64,000 nt of DNA. Source: Pantoea deleyi (GTDB lineage: Bacteria > Pseudomonadota > Gammaproteobacteria > Enterobacterales > Enterobacteriaceae). Shown here piece after piece: positions 46,537 to 54,852 of this stretch. The position numbers and the translations under genes are program-made. Under the pieces are notes generated by a model. It did no database searches. It had not been told where the DNA came from and worked only from the letters and a program-made list of their open reading frames with translations. The stretch spans positions 1,550,001 through 1,614,000 of the forward strand of contig NZ_CP071405.1 in the NCBI RefSeq assembly GCF_022647325.1, in the 5' to 3' direction. Position 1 is the first letter of the stretch; every line of letters begins with the position of its first letter.

Positions 46537-46854
46537 GCGGGTGTGCGCTGAGCGGGTTTAGCCCGCCAGGCGAGGGAGTGTTCGCTGCGCGAATGGGGCG
46601 GTAGTTTTACGCTGACCGGTTTCGCCCGCCAGGCGGTTGGGAGTTTCAGGTTGCCTGTCCAGGCGGACGCGTCAGGGGGCGGACGCCCGCCCCTTAACAA
46701 TCCCGGCGTCCGGCTGCCTGCGCGCCCCGCTTCGCGGGGTGCCCTCGTCACACCCTGCGACCAGCGGACCGGCCGGACGCGCCATCCCTGGCTCGCGCCG
46801 TCCTGTCGGCGCATCCTGGCCTCCGGTTGTTCCTCAGCGCTTCGGATGCCTCTC
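46537..46854 (+). repeat. Structured intergenic repeat, copy B
   Basis: Direct repeat of copy A, highly similar over its whole length, with short indels: a 14-base deletion in the CGCCGAC/GTCGGCG hairpin region and a wobble-containing central stem (46674-46694). The GCCATCCCTGGC motif is at 46781-46792 and the TTCGCTGCGCGAA motif near 46580. Similarity begins at GCGGGTGTGCGCTGAG in both copies. Confidence 0.75.
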
Positions 46855-46914
46855 ACCAACCCCGGCCTGTGATTTCTTTGTGTTAACTCTGGTGCTGTGT
46901 TGTCTGCTGAACTG

Positions 46915-46938
46915 AAAGCCAAAGCCAAAGCCAAAGCT
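46915..46938 (+). repeat. Hexanucleotide tandem repeat (AAAGCC)4
   Basis: Three perfect AAAGCC units and a fourth reading AAAGCT run from 46915 to 46938, between repeat copies B and C. It lies in non-coding sequence and is a potential site of slipped-strand length variation. Confidence 0.7.
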
Positions 46939-47099
46939 AATCACGGAATCTTACCGCTACAATCTCAGTGCCCGAAGAAGACGTGATTACCGCGGATAGG
47001 GTGTAAGGCCTTTCTGACTGCTGAGCCTGAAGTCAGAGGCAATCCTGAAAACCCACAGCGATAACGTGCCAACAAAGAAAGAAGAGATAACAGCGAGGG

Positions 47100-47456
47100 G
47101 TCAGGGAGGCCATCTGAACCGCTGAGCGGATGAGGGATTTCAGGACGAGCGACAGGGATGTCGCGAAGAGGCGGGTTCGCGCCAGGGATGGCGCGTCCTG
47201 CCGGTCCGTCAGAAATCCGGAAGAAGCGAAGGGACCGCGAAGCGGCGGTGAGGCAGGCCGGAGCGCGGGGACAAGGGGCGCGGCGACTGGCGCCCCTTGT
47301 CGGTCGCCTGCAGAGGCGATACTGAAACTGCCCAACTGCTCAGGCGAACGGAACCCCTCTCAGCGCCCGTTCGCGCAGCGAACAATCCCTGGCATCAGCT
47401 CTGCTGCCAGCCCGTTTGCGCAGCGAACAAAACTCCCCGAGCCAGCGGCGATACAC
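47100..47456 (-). repeat. Structured intergenic repeat, diverged inverted copy C
   Basis: Read on the minus strand, this stretch repeats the order of motifs of copies A and B: TTCGCTGCGC(A/G)AA (twice), AGTTTCAGT, central stem, CGCTTCGCGG hairpin, GCCATCCCTGGC (47181-47192), and GACA-TCCC-TGTC. The central stem is GACAAGGGGCGC/GCGCCCCTTGTC (47271-47302), differing from copy A on both arms so that pairing is kept. It abuts the amn stop codon and may form the 3' end of that transcript. Confidence 0.65.
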
Positions 47457-48911
47457 CTAGCGGAAAGGCGGCTCATTAAACGTCCGCAACTTACGCGAAT
47501 GCAGCTTATCGCCTTCGGCGCGCAGCAGCTCAACCGCATGGATGCCAATCTGCAGATGCTCCGAAATCGCGCCCTCATAGAACCGGTTTGCCTGACCCGG
47601 CAGCTTGATCTCGCCGTGCAGCGGCTTATCTGAAACGCACAGCAGCGTGCCGTAAGGCACACGGAACCGATAGCCCTGGGCGGCGATGGTGGCGCTCTCC
47701 ATATCGACCGCGACCGCGCGGCTCAGGTTAAAGCGCAGCGCCGACGCCGAGTAGCGCAGCTCCCAGTTACGATCATCCGTGGTGACCACGGTGCCGGTAC
47801 GCAGCCGCTGCTTCACCTCTTCGCCTGGCATGTTGCTCACCGCTTTGGTGGCGTCATAGAGCGCGCGCTGCACTTCGGCGATGCTTGGCACCGGGATATC
47901 AGGCGGAAGCACGCTGTCGAGTACGTGATCGTCACGCAGATAGGCGTGGGCCAGCACATAATCACCAATCCGCTGGCTCTCGCGCAGGCCGCCGCAGTGA
48001 CCAATCATCAGCCACGCGTGCGGACGCATGACGGCCAGATGGTCGCAGATGGTTTTGGCATTCGACGGGCCGACACCGATATTAATCAGCGTGATGCCGC
48101 GACGATTCGGTGAGGTGAGATGCCAGGCAGGCATCTGGTGCTTCTTCCAGGCCAGATCCAGGAGCATCGACTCGCTGTCGGCAGTGTCGGCGGTCAGCAC
48201 CACATCACCGGCACAGGCCAGGCTGTCGTACGGGGTATTGGGATCGCGTACCTGCTCAATCGCCCAGCGCACGAACTCATCCACATAACGGGTGTAGTTG
48301 GTGAACAGCACAAACGGCTGGAAGTGCTCTACGCTGGTGCCGGTGTAGTGACGCAGACGGGCCAGCGAGAAGTCGGTGCGCAGCGCGTCGAAGTGCGACA
48401 GCGGGAACTGGGCATCTGCGTGAAACAGGCCATCGGTCGTCTCATCGCCAATCTGTGACAGCTCGGTGGTCGGAAAATGGCGCGCAATACCGGCGCTCAT
48501 GGTGCGGTCCAGGGAGAGATCGGAACCGTCGATCACATAAGGATAGGGGATCTCCTGGCTGGATGGCACCACGTCAATCTCCAGCTGATACTCCTTCTCC
48601 AGCATCTGAAGCTGTTCCGCGATGTAGTGACGCAGCAGCGCCGGACGGGTGATGGTGGTGCTGTAACTGCCGGTATGAGTAAAGCGTCCCCAGGCGCGCG
48701 TGCGGTTCTGCTGCGGCCCTTCGCCGTGCCAGGTGATGCGCAGCTCCGGATAAACAAAGAGCCCCTGCGCCCGCTTGTCGGCATCGGGCAGTGTGCCGTT
48801 TTCCGTAAAGGCTTTAATCGCCGTGCGCAGCGCCTCAACAGCCCCCTCGTACAGGCGTTCAAGTTCATCCAGCGCCTGCTGGCTGGTCAGGTTTTTCCGT
48901 TGTGTCGGCAT
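47457..48911 (-). CDS. amn: AMP nucleosidase
   Basis: A 484-residue protein equal in length to E. coli Amn and very similar throughout: PYPYVIDGSDLSLDRTMSAG, HFQPFVLFTNYTRYVDEFVR, the nucleoside phosphorylase-like VNIGVGPSNAKT-type block INIGVGPSNAKTICDHLAV, and AVDMESATIAAQGYRFRVPY. It cleaves AMP to adenine and ribose 5-phosphate to adjust adenylate pools. GGAGAAACC precedes the ATG at 48911; a start 15 bases earlier was rejected. Its neighbour yeeO is also its neighbour in E. coli, so this locus is ancestral. Confidence 0.96.
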   Translation of the reverse strand: MPTQRKNLTSQQALDELERLYEGAVEALRTAIKAFTENGTLPDADKRAQGLFVYPELRITWHGEGPQQNRTRAWGRFTHTGSYSTTITRPALLRHYIAEQLQMLEKEYQLEIDVVPSSQEIPYPYVIDGSDLSLDRTMSAGIARHFPTTELSQIGDETTDGLFHADAQFPLSHFDALRTDFSLARLRHYTGTSVEHFQPFVLFTNYTRYVDEFVRWAIEQVRDPNTPYDSLACAGDVVLTADTADSESMLLDLAWKKHQMPAWHLTSPNRRGITLINIGVGPSNAKTICDHLAVMRPHAWLMIGHCGGLRESQRIGDYVLAHAYLRDDHVLDSVLPPDIPVPSIAEVQRALYDATKAVSNMPGEEVKQRLRTGTVVTTDDRNWELRYSASALRFNLSRAVAVDMESATIAAQGYRFRVPYGTLLCVSDKPLHGEIKLPGQANRFYEGAISEHLQIGIHAVELLRAEGDKLHSRKLRTFNEPPFR

Positions 48912-49364
48912 GGTTTCTCCTTCCATTTTTTTCCGCGATTTGCCCCAAGCTTAGCGGGTTTGTTGCCGGGATTGGTGAAGAATATTGGGTTGCTTTTATT
49001 TTACGCGGAAATCGCGCGTTATCTGATCAGTGCGGCGCGGCGGCAGAAAAGGGCGCGTAAAAAGTCGTTAAGGAAACCTTTACTATCAAAGACGGAAAAT
49101 GCCTCCTGATACCGCGGCACAATATGCCCTGTGCAGCAACGTCAGCGTCCGGTGACACATCGTCACGGCAGGTAAATAATCAGGCTGACTGAAGCCGGCG
49201 GGCCTCTGCGACAGAATCTGCCGGGACGGCCATAAAAAGTTTGTAACCATGATTAATTTCCACCGGAAAGACTTTGCATATTTCTCTGACCCCTATCATC
49301 ATAAGATCTCCTGTCCAGTCTCTTCTGATTTGGTAATCCTTTGCAAAATCCCGGCGTAGCAGTG
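48912..49364 (+). other. Intergenic region between amn and yeeO
   Basis: About 450 bp between the divergent amn and yeeO genes, expected to hold both promoters. In E. coli the corresponding interval carries yeeN and an Asn tRNA gene; neither is present here. I see no ORF, tRNA cloverleaf or clear operator. Confidence 0.5.
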
Positions 49365-50774
49365 ATGCAGGCGATCAGACGCACGGCGTGGTACCCGAAA
49401 CGCCGCTCTTATCGCACGCTCTACTGGCGTGAAATATCGCCACTGGCAGTACCTATCTTTTTCGAGAACGCCTGTGTGTTGTTGATGGGCGTGCTGAGCA
49501 CCTTCCTGGTCAGCTGGCTGGGTAAAGAGGCGATGGCGGGAGTGGGTCTGGCCGACAGCTTCAACATGGTGATTATCTCTTTCTTTGCCGCTATCGATCT
49601 GGGCACCACGGTCGTGGTGGCATTCAGCCTCGCCAAACGCAACGGTAAACGGGCGCGGGCCGCCACGCGCCAGTCGCTGGCCATGATGACGATTTTCGCC
49701 TTTGTACTGGTGATCGCTATTGAGTTCTGGGGCCATCTGATTGTCGATGCGATAGCGGGGGCCGCAGACCCGAAAGTCAAAGCGCTGGCGCTCAGCTATC
49801 TGCAGACCTCAGCCTGGAGCTATCCGGCGGCCGCCATTACGCTCATCGGCAGCGGGGCGCTGCGGGGCGCAGGAAACACCAAAATCCCGATGCTGATAAA
49901 CGGCGGCATGAACATCCTTAACATCATCATCAGTAGCGTGCTGATCTACGGCTGCTTCTCATGGGACGGTTTAGGTTTTGTCGGGGCCGGACTCGGGCTG
50001 ACCATCACCCGTTATATCGGGGCGATTGCGGTGATCTATGTGCTGATGATCGGCTTTAACGCCTCGCTGAAAATCACGCTGTCGAGCTACTTCCGGCGCT
50101 GGAACAGCAGCATCCTGATGGAAGTTTTAGGTATAGGCGTGCCTGCCAGTATCGAGTCCGTGCTGTTCAACGGCGGTAAACTGCTGACCCAGGTGTTTGT
50201 GGCGGGCATGGGCACCAGCGAGATTGCCGGTAACTTTATCGCCTTCTCGGTCGCTTCGCTGATTAACCTGCCGGGCAATGCGCTGGGGTCGGCGTCGACC
50301 ATTATTACCGGTACCCGCCTGGGCAGGAATCAGGTGTTCCAGGCGGAGCGTCAAGTGCGGCATGTTTTCTGGCTGGCAACGGCCTGTCTGAGCGCCATTG
50401 CGCTGTTAACGGTGCCGCTGGCCGGATTGCTGGCGCGTTTCTACACCAGCGATCCGGAAGTGATTAATGTCACGAAGCATCTGCTCTGGCTGAATGCGCT
50501 GTTTATGCCGCTGTGGGCCGCCTCCTGGGTGTTGCCCGCCGGGCTTAAGGGCGCCCGCGATGCGCGTTATACCATGTACGTGTCGATGTTCAGCATGTGG
50601 GGCGCGCGCGTGGTAGTCGGTTATCTGCTCGGCATCCAGTTCGGGATGGGCGTGACCGGCGTCTGGCTCGGGATGTTCCTGGACTGGACGGTGCGCGGGA
50701 TTTTCTTCTGGTGGCGGCTCAACAGCGGTAAATGGCTTAACCGCTATCAGAAAATGATCGAGAAAACCGGTTAG
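49365..50774 (+). CDS. yeeO: MATE family efflux transporter, YeeO-like
   Basis: A MATE protein of about 469 residues with 12 hydrophobic segments. PLAVPIFFENACVLLMGVLS, MAGVGLADSFNMVI, ALRGAGNTKIPMLINGG and LPGNALGSASTIITG are near-identical to E. coli YeeO, a flavin/peptide-type exporter driven by an ion gradient. The start is uncertain: the ATG at 49365 lacks a strong Shine-Dalgarno and a TTG at 49341 is also in frame; the E. coli protein has a longer, poorly conserved N-terminus. Position beside amn matches E. coli. A GC-rich hairpin at 50781-50808 follows. Confidence 0.9.
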   Translation: MQAIRRTAWYPKRRSYRTLYWREISPLAVPIFFENACVLLMGVLSTFLVSWLGKEAMAGVGLADSFNMVIISFFAAIDLGTTVVVAFSLAKRNGKRARAATRQSLAMMTIFAFVLVIAIEFWGHLIVDAIAGAADPKVKALALSYLQTSAWSYPAAAITLIGSGALRGAGNTKIPMLINGGMNILNIIISSVLIYGCFSWDGLGFVGAGLGLTITRYIGAIAVIYVLMIGFNASLKITLSSYFRRWNSSILMEVLGIGVPASIESVLFNGGKLLTQVFVAGMGTSEIAGNFIAFSVASLINLPGNALGSASTIITGTRLGRNQVFQAERQVRHVFWLATACLSAIALLTVPLAGLLARFYTSDPEVINVTKHLLWLNALFMPLWAASWVLPAGLKGARDARYTMYVSMFSMWGARVVVGYLLGIQFGMGVTGVWLGMFLDWTVRGIFFWWRLNSGKWLNRYQKMIEKTG

Positions 50775-50948
50775 CGCCTTTGCCTTCCTCCGGCGGCGGG
50801 GGAAGGCACTATCAGAAATCCCTGCGCCGTCACATCTCCAGACTTTCGCGCCTGATTTCAGACGGTTGCACAAAGCCACTCTCGCCTCACCGGGTTAGCG
50901 TAAACCCTGCTGCGCACTGGCGCAGATCAAACTTATCGAGGTGATCCT

Positions 50949-52061
50949 ATGACCCGTCTTAAACCGGCGCTGGCCCTGTTGCCACTGCTCTGCAGCAGCC
51001 CACTATGGGCGACAACCTTTGTTTATGTGTCGAACGCGGAATCCGGCACGGTATCCCGGTATCAGCTCAGCGAGAAAGATGGCGGCCTGACATGGCAGGG
51101 CGATACCCCCGCCGGGAAAAAGATTATGCCGCTGGCGGCCAGCCCGGATGGTAAACATCTCTATGGTGCGCTGCGCACGCCGCCCTATGCGATCGTCAGC
51201 TGGCGCGTGACCCGGCCACAGGGTGTGCTGCAGAAGCAGGCGGTGACGCCGGTGTCAGCCAGTTTTCCCTGGATCACCACCGACAGACAGGGTCGCTATC
51301 TGCTCGCCGCCTCGTATGACAGCGATATCGTCATCAGCTACCGGATTGATGATAAGGGTGTAGTGACAGCGCAGGTGACCAGTGAGGTGAAGACCGGGCC
51401 GCACGCCCACTCGGTTATCACCGACGTCAGCAATCAGTCGCTTTATGTGGGAAATCTGGGTGCGGATCGGGTGCTGCAGTACCGATTCAGCGCTGATGGC
51501 GCGATAACGCCGCTGGGAAGCGGTTTTGTCCAGGGTGAGAAGAACAGCGGTGCGCGGCATTCTGTTATCTCGCCAGATAACCGTTTCCTCTATAACCTCG
51601 CGGAGATGAGCGGCACCATCACCCAGTTCCGGCGTGCGGCGGATGGCTCCCTGACGGAACTGAAACACTGGCCGAACGCGGTGGCAAAGCAATATAACCT
51701 GCAGCACGGTGAGCAGCGTCCGGCGGGCTACAACGATCCGACGCCGCGCATCTGGGCGGCAGATATTCAAATCACTCCGGATGGGCGGTTTCTGTTTGTG
51801 ACCGAGCGCACCTCCAGCACCGTCACGGGTTATCGGGTCGATAAGCCGTCGGGCGAATTAACCCTGACGGGCAGCTGGCCGGTCGAGAAACAGCCGCGCA
51901 GTATTGCGATTGATGCGCAGGGTAAATGGCTGATCGTCAGCGGAGAGAAGAGTGCGGTGATTGGCAGCTACGCCATCGAACCCACCAACGGCACGCTCAC
52001 ACGGGTCGCTGAAGCGCCGGCAGGGAAGGGCGCCAACTGGGTCACGCTGATAACGCAGTAG
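50949..52061 (+). CDS. Exported lactonase-family beta-propeller protein
   Basis: A 370-residue protein of the 6-phosphogluconolactonase (Pgl/YbhE) lactonase family, a seven-bladed beta-propeller. Repeated blade motifs such as VYVSNAESGTVSRYQL, SPDGKHLYGAL, SPDNRFLYNLAEMSGTITQF and TPDGRFLFVTERTSSTVTGY are spaced about 45-50 residues apart. Unlike cytosolic Pgl it begins with a signal peptide (MTRLKPALALLPLLCSSPLWA), so it acts in the periplasm. The substrate is unknown; a sugar lactone is possible. RBS GAGGTGA precedes the ATG. A short CCCGC/GCGGG hairpin at 52148-52159 may end its transcript. Confidence 0.85.
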   Translation: MTRLKPALALLPLLCSSPLWATTFVYVSNAESGTVSRYQLSEKDGGLTWQGDTPAGKKIMPLAASPDGKHLYGALRTPPYAIVSWRVTRPQGVLQKQAVTPVSASFPWITTDRQGRYLLAASYDSDIVISYRIDDKGVVTAQVTSEVKTGPHAHSVITDVSNQSLYVGNLGADRVLQYRFSADGAITPLGSGFVQGEKNSGARHSVISPDNRFLYNLAEMSGTITQFRRAADGSLTELKHWPNAVAKQYNLQHGEQRPAGYNDPTPRIWAADIQITPDGRFLFVTERTSSTVTGYRVDKPSGELTLTGSWPVEKQPRSIAIDAQGKWLIVSGEKSAVIGSYAIEPTNGTLTRVAEAPAGKGANWVTLITQ

Positions 52062-52195
52062 CCAGCCTGAAGCGGGCTTTCAGCCAGTCAGAATCCGCTT
52101 TGTCATTTCTGGCATAAGCAGCGCAGAAATTTTTGCTTCTGTTGGCGCCCGCAAGCGGGTTTACTCAGAACATCAACTGATGCGGAGATCCTGAG

Positions 52196-52351
52196 ATGAA
52201 ACAGAAACTGAAAGCCTGGTTTGAGCAACTGCTGAGTGGTTCTGCGGCAGAGGCAGCCGGACATGATATCAACGTTGAACTGCTGCTGCCACTGGGCCAG
52301 CTTTATGGACTGGAATATTATCCGGCCGTGCATCGCTACCATGAAAAATAA
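52196..52351 (+). CDS. Small unrecognised protein of 51 residues
   Basis: An ORF starting MKQKLKAWFEQLLSGSAAEA and ending YYPAVHRYHEK. GGAG lies nine bases before the ATG and a strong intrinsic terminator starts 24 bases after the stop, so it looks like a complete one-gene transcription unit. It is an amphipathic, lysine-starting N-terminal helix followed by a Leu/Tyr-rich segment; no signal peptide or clear membrane span. I do not recognise the family. Confidence 0.6.
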   Translation: MKQKLKAWFEQLLSGSAAEAAGHDINVELLLPLGQLYGLEYYPAVHRYHEK

Positions 52352-52374
52352 GGGTGACTCTGATTTTTCCGGTT

Positions 52375-52402
52375 AAAGGCCCGCTATCCCGCGGGCCTTT
52401 TT
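52375..52402 (+). terminator. Intrinsic terminator of the 51-residue ORF
   Basis: AAAGGCCCGC/GCGGGCCTTT, a 10-bp stem with loop TATCCC, followed by TTC. The A-tract before and T-tract after allow action on both strands. Confidence 0.85.
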
Positions 52403-52485
52403 CATTTGTGGGGCGTGGTGTGCAACGGTGAGTTTTATTCGGATACCTTCACCGTTTTATTGCATCCGGTTCTTTAGATATTTAT

Positions 52486-53806
52486 ATGAATGAGCGAGAA
52501 GGTAGCGTGATTGCCAAAAACGACATGACAATCCATAGCCAGAATACCCTTTGTAACCTCAACGCCGGTCTGCTCCAGGCTGGTGGCGATCTGCAACTTA
52601 GCGCATTGAACGATATCAACAACGTCAGCGCGACGATTAGCGGTAAAAAAGTCGCTCTGGAAAGCGTTAACGATGACATCAATAACCTGACTACGTCACA
52701 GCTCTGGCACCTGGATGCAGACAACGGCAAGGGAACGAAGAAATCTTATACCGAAACCCTGACTGGACCAGCGGCCAGCATCACTTCACTGGACTCTCTG
52801 ACCCTCAAAGCAAGCAACGATAGCTAACCTCAAAGCCGGGGGTGATCTGCTGCTGAATGCCTGGAATGATATCGCATTACCGGAAGTAAAAGCGTTACTG
52901 GTACCTCGCAGTGCGGTTTCGGAAACTGCTGGCAAAAAATTGATGCGACCAGTACTGAGACTATTAACACCACGGGCAGCCAGATCGTCGCCGGACGTGA
53001 TCTTGGTGTAACGGGTTCCAGCGTAGTAGGCGATAACAGTGTTGCGCGCAAGGCAGGACGTGATCTCGCGATCGCTGCGGCCACTGGAGAGCAGCATAGC
53101 CACAGCCTGAAAGAAATTAAAAAGAGCGGCATGATGAGCGGCGGCAGTATCGGCGTGACGTTCGGCAGTGCTTCTACTCGCCAGCAGCTTAATCGTGACG
53201 TCACAACCCAAAGTCAGAGCGCCAGCGCTGTGGGCAGTACAGTAGTAGCGTCACGTTAATCGCCGGTAATAATGCCCACATCAGTGGCTCAGACGTCATC
53301 GCTAAAAAAGAGGCTGGGCAATGTCATGCAAACAGACCATACAGCCCGGACAAGCTCTTGCCAACGGCAATATGAGCGAGGCGGGGATCAAAATTGAGCT
53401 CAGCGTCGGCGCGAGTAAGAGTAAATTGTCGTCGGAATATAAAGCCAATGCCGTCAAAGGCAGTTCGCTTAATGGCGGCGGCAGCTATTCCATGGCAGCA
53501 GCAGCGGTGACCGGCGTTCTGGGCGGCCTTGGCGCAAGTAACCTGGGCGCAGCCGCAGCAGGTGGAGTGGCACCGTATATCGCCAATAAAATCAAGCACG
53601 CAACCAGCAAATTTGTCGATGGACAGGAGCAGACTAACGTCCTGGCCAATACTATGGCTCATGCGGTCGCAGGTGCCGTGCTGGCTCAGCTTGCAGGTAA
53701 CAGCGCATCAGCGGGGGCAGCCGGTGCTGCAGGCGGTGAGCTGATGGCCAGAGCAATCCTCAGCACGATGTATCCTGGCAAGAAGGCCAGCGAACTGAAC
53801 AAATAG
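52486..53806 (+). pseudogene. cdiA: Degenerate hemagglutinin-repeat (CdiA/FhaB-type) gene fragment
   Basis: Pieces of a large filamentous hemagglutinin/CdiA protein in several frames. Frame fragment one (52486-52827) has AGGDLQLSALNDINNVSATI and SITSLDSLTLKA repeats. After a frameshift near 52820, NLKAGGDLLLNAWNDI continues, then AGRDLAIAAATGEQHSHS (to about 53258) and AGNNAHISGSDVIAKKEAG. A last open piece (53321-53806) ends the pretoxin region with GVLGGLGASNLGAAAAGG and STMYPGKKASELNK. The N-terminal secretion domain and cdiB are missing, so this is a decayed 3' remnant. At least three frame breaks are visible. Confidence 0.8.
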
Positions 53807-54286
53807 TCCTGAGTGGACCAAGTATGCTGCGTTCGTGTCTGATCCTGAGAATCAGGCAGCGGTAGCATCGCTGGGAATGTTGGGTAAAGATCTTTTCATA
53901 ATAGCAAGAAATAGTTTTGCAACTAAATCCTTATTTAAAGAGATGACAACCCAAGGTATTAAATTTACACCAGAAAAAGTTGTGGGTGCTGCAAAGGATA
54001 ATAGTGGAAAGATCATTTTCCTTGAGAAGGGTAATTCTAAATCAGGGCTACAACATATTGTCGAAGAACATGGTAGTCAAATTGCGAAAATAGGTGTATC
54101 AGAAGCACGAATTCCTGGTGCGGTAACGAAAGCTGTCACAGATGGTAAAATAGTTGGTTACTAAGGGTCTGGAACTGGTCGGCCAATATATGAAGCGATG
54201 ATAAACGGCAAAAAATATAATATTGCTATTACTGTAGTGAGTAACGGGTATATCGTGGGTGCTAACTTACGAGGTTCAGTAAAATG
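53805..54286 (+). pseudogene. CdiA C-terminal toxin relic with in-frame stop
   Basis: Out of frame with the preceding fragment, this frame reads SPEWTKYAAFVSDPENQAAV and then an AT-rich toxin tail: EKVVGAAKDNSGKIIFLEKG, SGLQHIVEEHGSQIAKIGVS, and AVTDGKIVGY followed by TAA at 54162-54164. Past the stop the same frame continues GSGTGRPIYEAMINGKKYNI and VSNGYIVGANLRGSVK to 54286. The tail resembles a family of small nuclease-like polymorphic toxins with a GRPIYE motif; TAA likely replaced a CAA (Gln) codon. The last four bases overlap the immunity gene start (ATGA). Confidence 0.75.
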
Positions 54287-54580
54287 AAAAAAATAAAATT
54301 GATGGCTGACTACCATTGTCATCCATTATGGGGGACAACTCTGGAAGATTTTGGAGATATATCTCCTGAAGAACTACCGATATCACCAGAGTTGAAATGC
54401 AGTCTCAGAGAATGGGCTGAACGATATGATGCCATACTTAATATGGATGATCCTGCGTCATCTGGTTTTAAAAGTGAAGAGGAGGAAAAACGATTTATTG
54501 ATGATGGTTATAAGTTGACTTATCTTCTTCAAGAAGAACTTGGAGATAAGTATATTGTTATCTACCACTCTGAGTATTAA
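54284..54580 (+). CDS. cdiI: CdiI-type immunity protein
   Basis: A 98-residue acidic protein (MADYHCHPLWGTTLEDFGDI, LPISPELKCSLREWAERYDA, LNMDDPASSGFKSEEEEKRF) resembling immunity proteins that follow polymorphic toxins. It overlaps the last codons of the toxin relic (ATGA), the standard toxin-immunity arrangement, and is AT-rich like the toxin tail. The reading frame is intact although the toxin is broken, so it could still protect against siblings or related strains carrying the same toxin. An intrinsic terminator follows directly. Confidence 0.75.
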   Translation: MKKIKLMADYHCHPLWGTTLEDFGDISPEELPISPELKCSLREWAERYDAILNMDDPASSGFKSEEEEKRFIDDGYKLTYLLQEELGDKYIVIYHSEY

Positions 54581-54582
54581 TT

Positions 54583-54612
54583 AATCCCGGCCAACGAGCC
54601 GGGATTTTTTTC
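54583..54612 (+). terminator. Intrinsic terminator after the immunity gene
   Basis: AATCCCGGC/GCCGGGATT with loop CAACGA, followed by TTTTT. A textbook Rho-independent terminator three bases past the cdiI-like stop. Confidence 0.9.
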
Positions 54613-54620
54613 TCTGCCGA

Positions 54621-54852
54621 TCACTCCTCAGCCAGCCGGAAGCTCAACTGTCCCGGTCCGGTGATCACCTCGATCTTCTGCCTGGTCGTAAATCCCAGCG
54701 CTTCCAGCCAGCGGCCTTTAATGGTGAGCTGTGGCAGCGGGTTCGGCAGGCCCCTGTTAGGCCGGTATCCCACTTTGTAATAATGCAACTGCGATTCGCT
54801 GGCGGCGGTTATTGGTGTGGCGGGTATCGGGCTGAGGATGCGTGTCAGCCAT
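54621..54852 (-). pseudogene. symE: Frameshifted SymE-like toxin gene
   Basis: The minus strand encodes a SymE-type C-terminus, YYKVGYRPNRGLPNPLPQLT then IKGRWLEALGFTTRQKIEVI, ending SFRLAEE with TGA at 54621-54623. The natural start, ATG at 54852 with GGGAG upstream, opens MADTHPQPDTRHT in another frame and meets a stop after 31 codons. A one-base indel within the first about 15 codons explains this. SymE proteins are SOS-linked, AbrB-fold type I toxins controlled by an antisense RNA. SymE-like genes often lie near Rhs or CDI loci, as here. Confidence 0.7.

Noticed and set aside
46070..47456. CRISPR array
   Set aside because: Repeat units are about 330 bp, only two are direct, and there are no short regular repeats with unique spacers; no cas genes are present.
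46074..47633. Several 60-170-residue open frames on both strands in the repeat block
   Set aside because: They arise from GC-rich repeated hairpins, lack ribosome binding sites, and encode Arg/Pro/Ala-rich low-complexity sequence repeated between copies.
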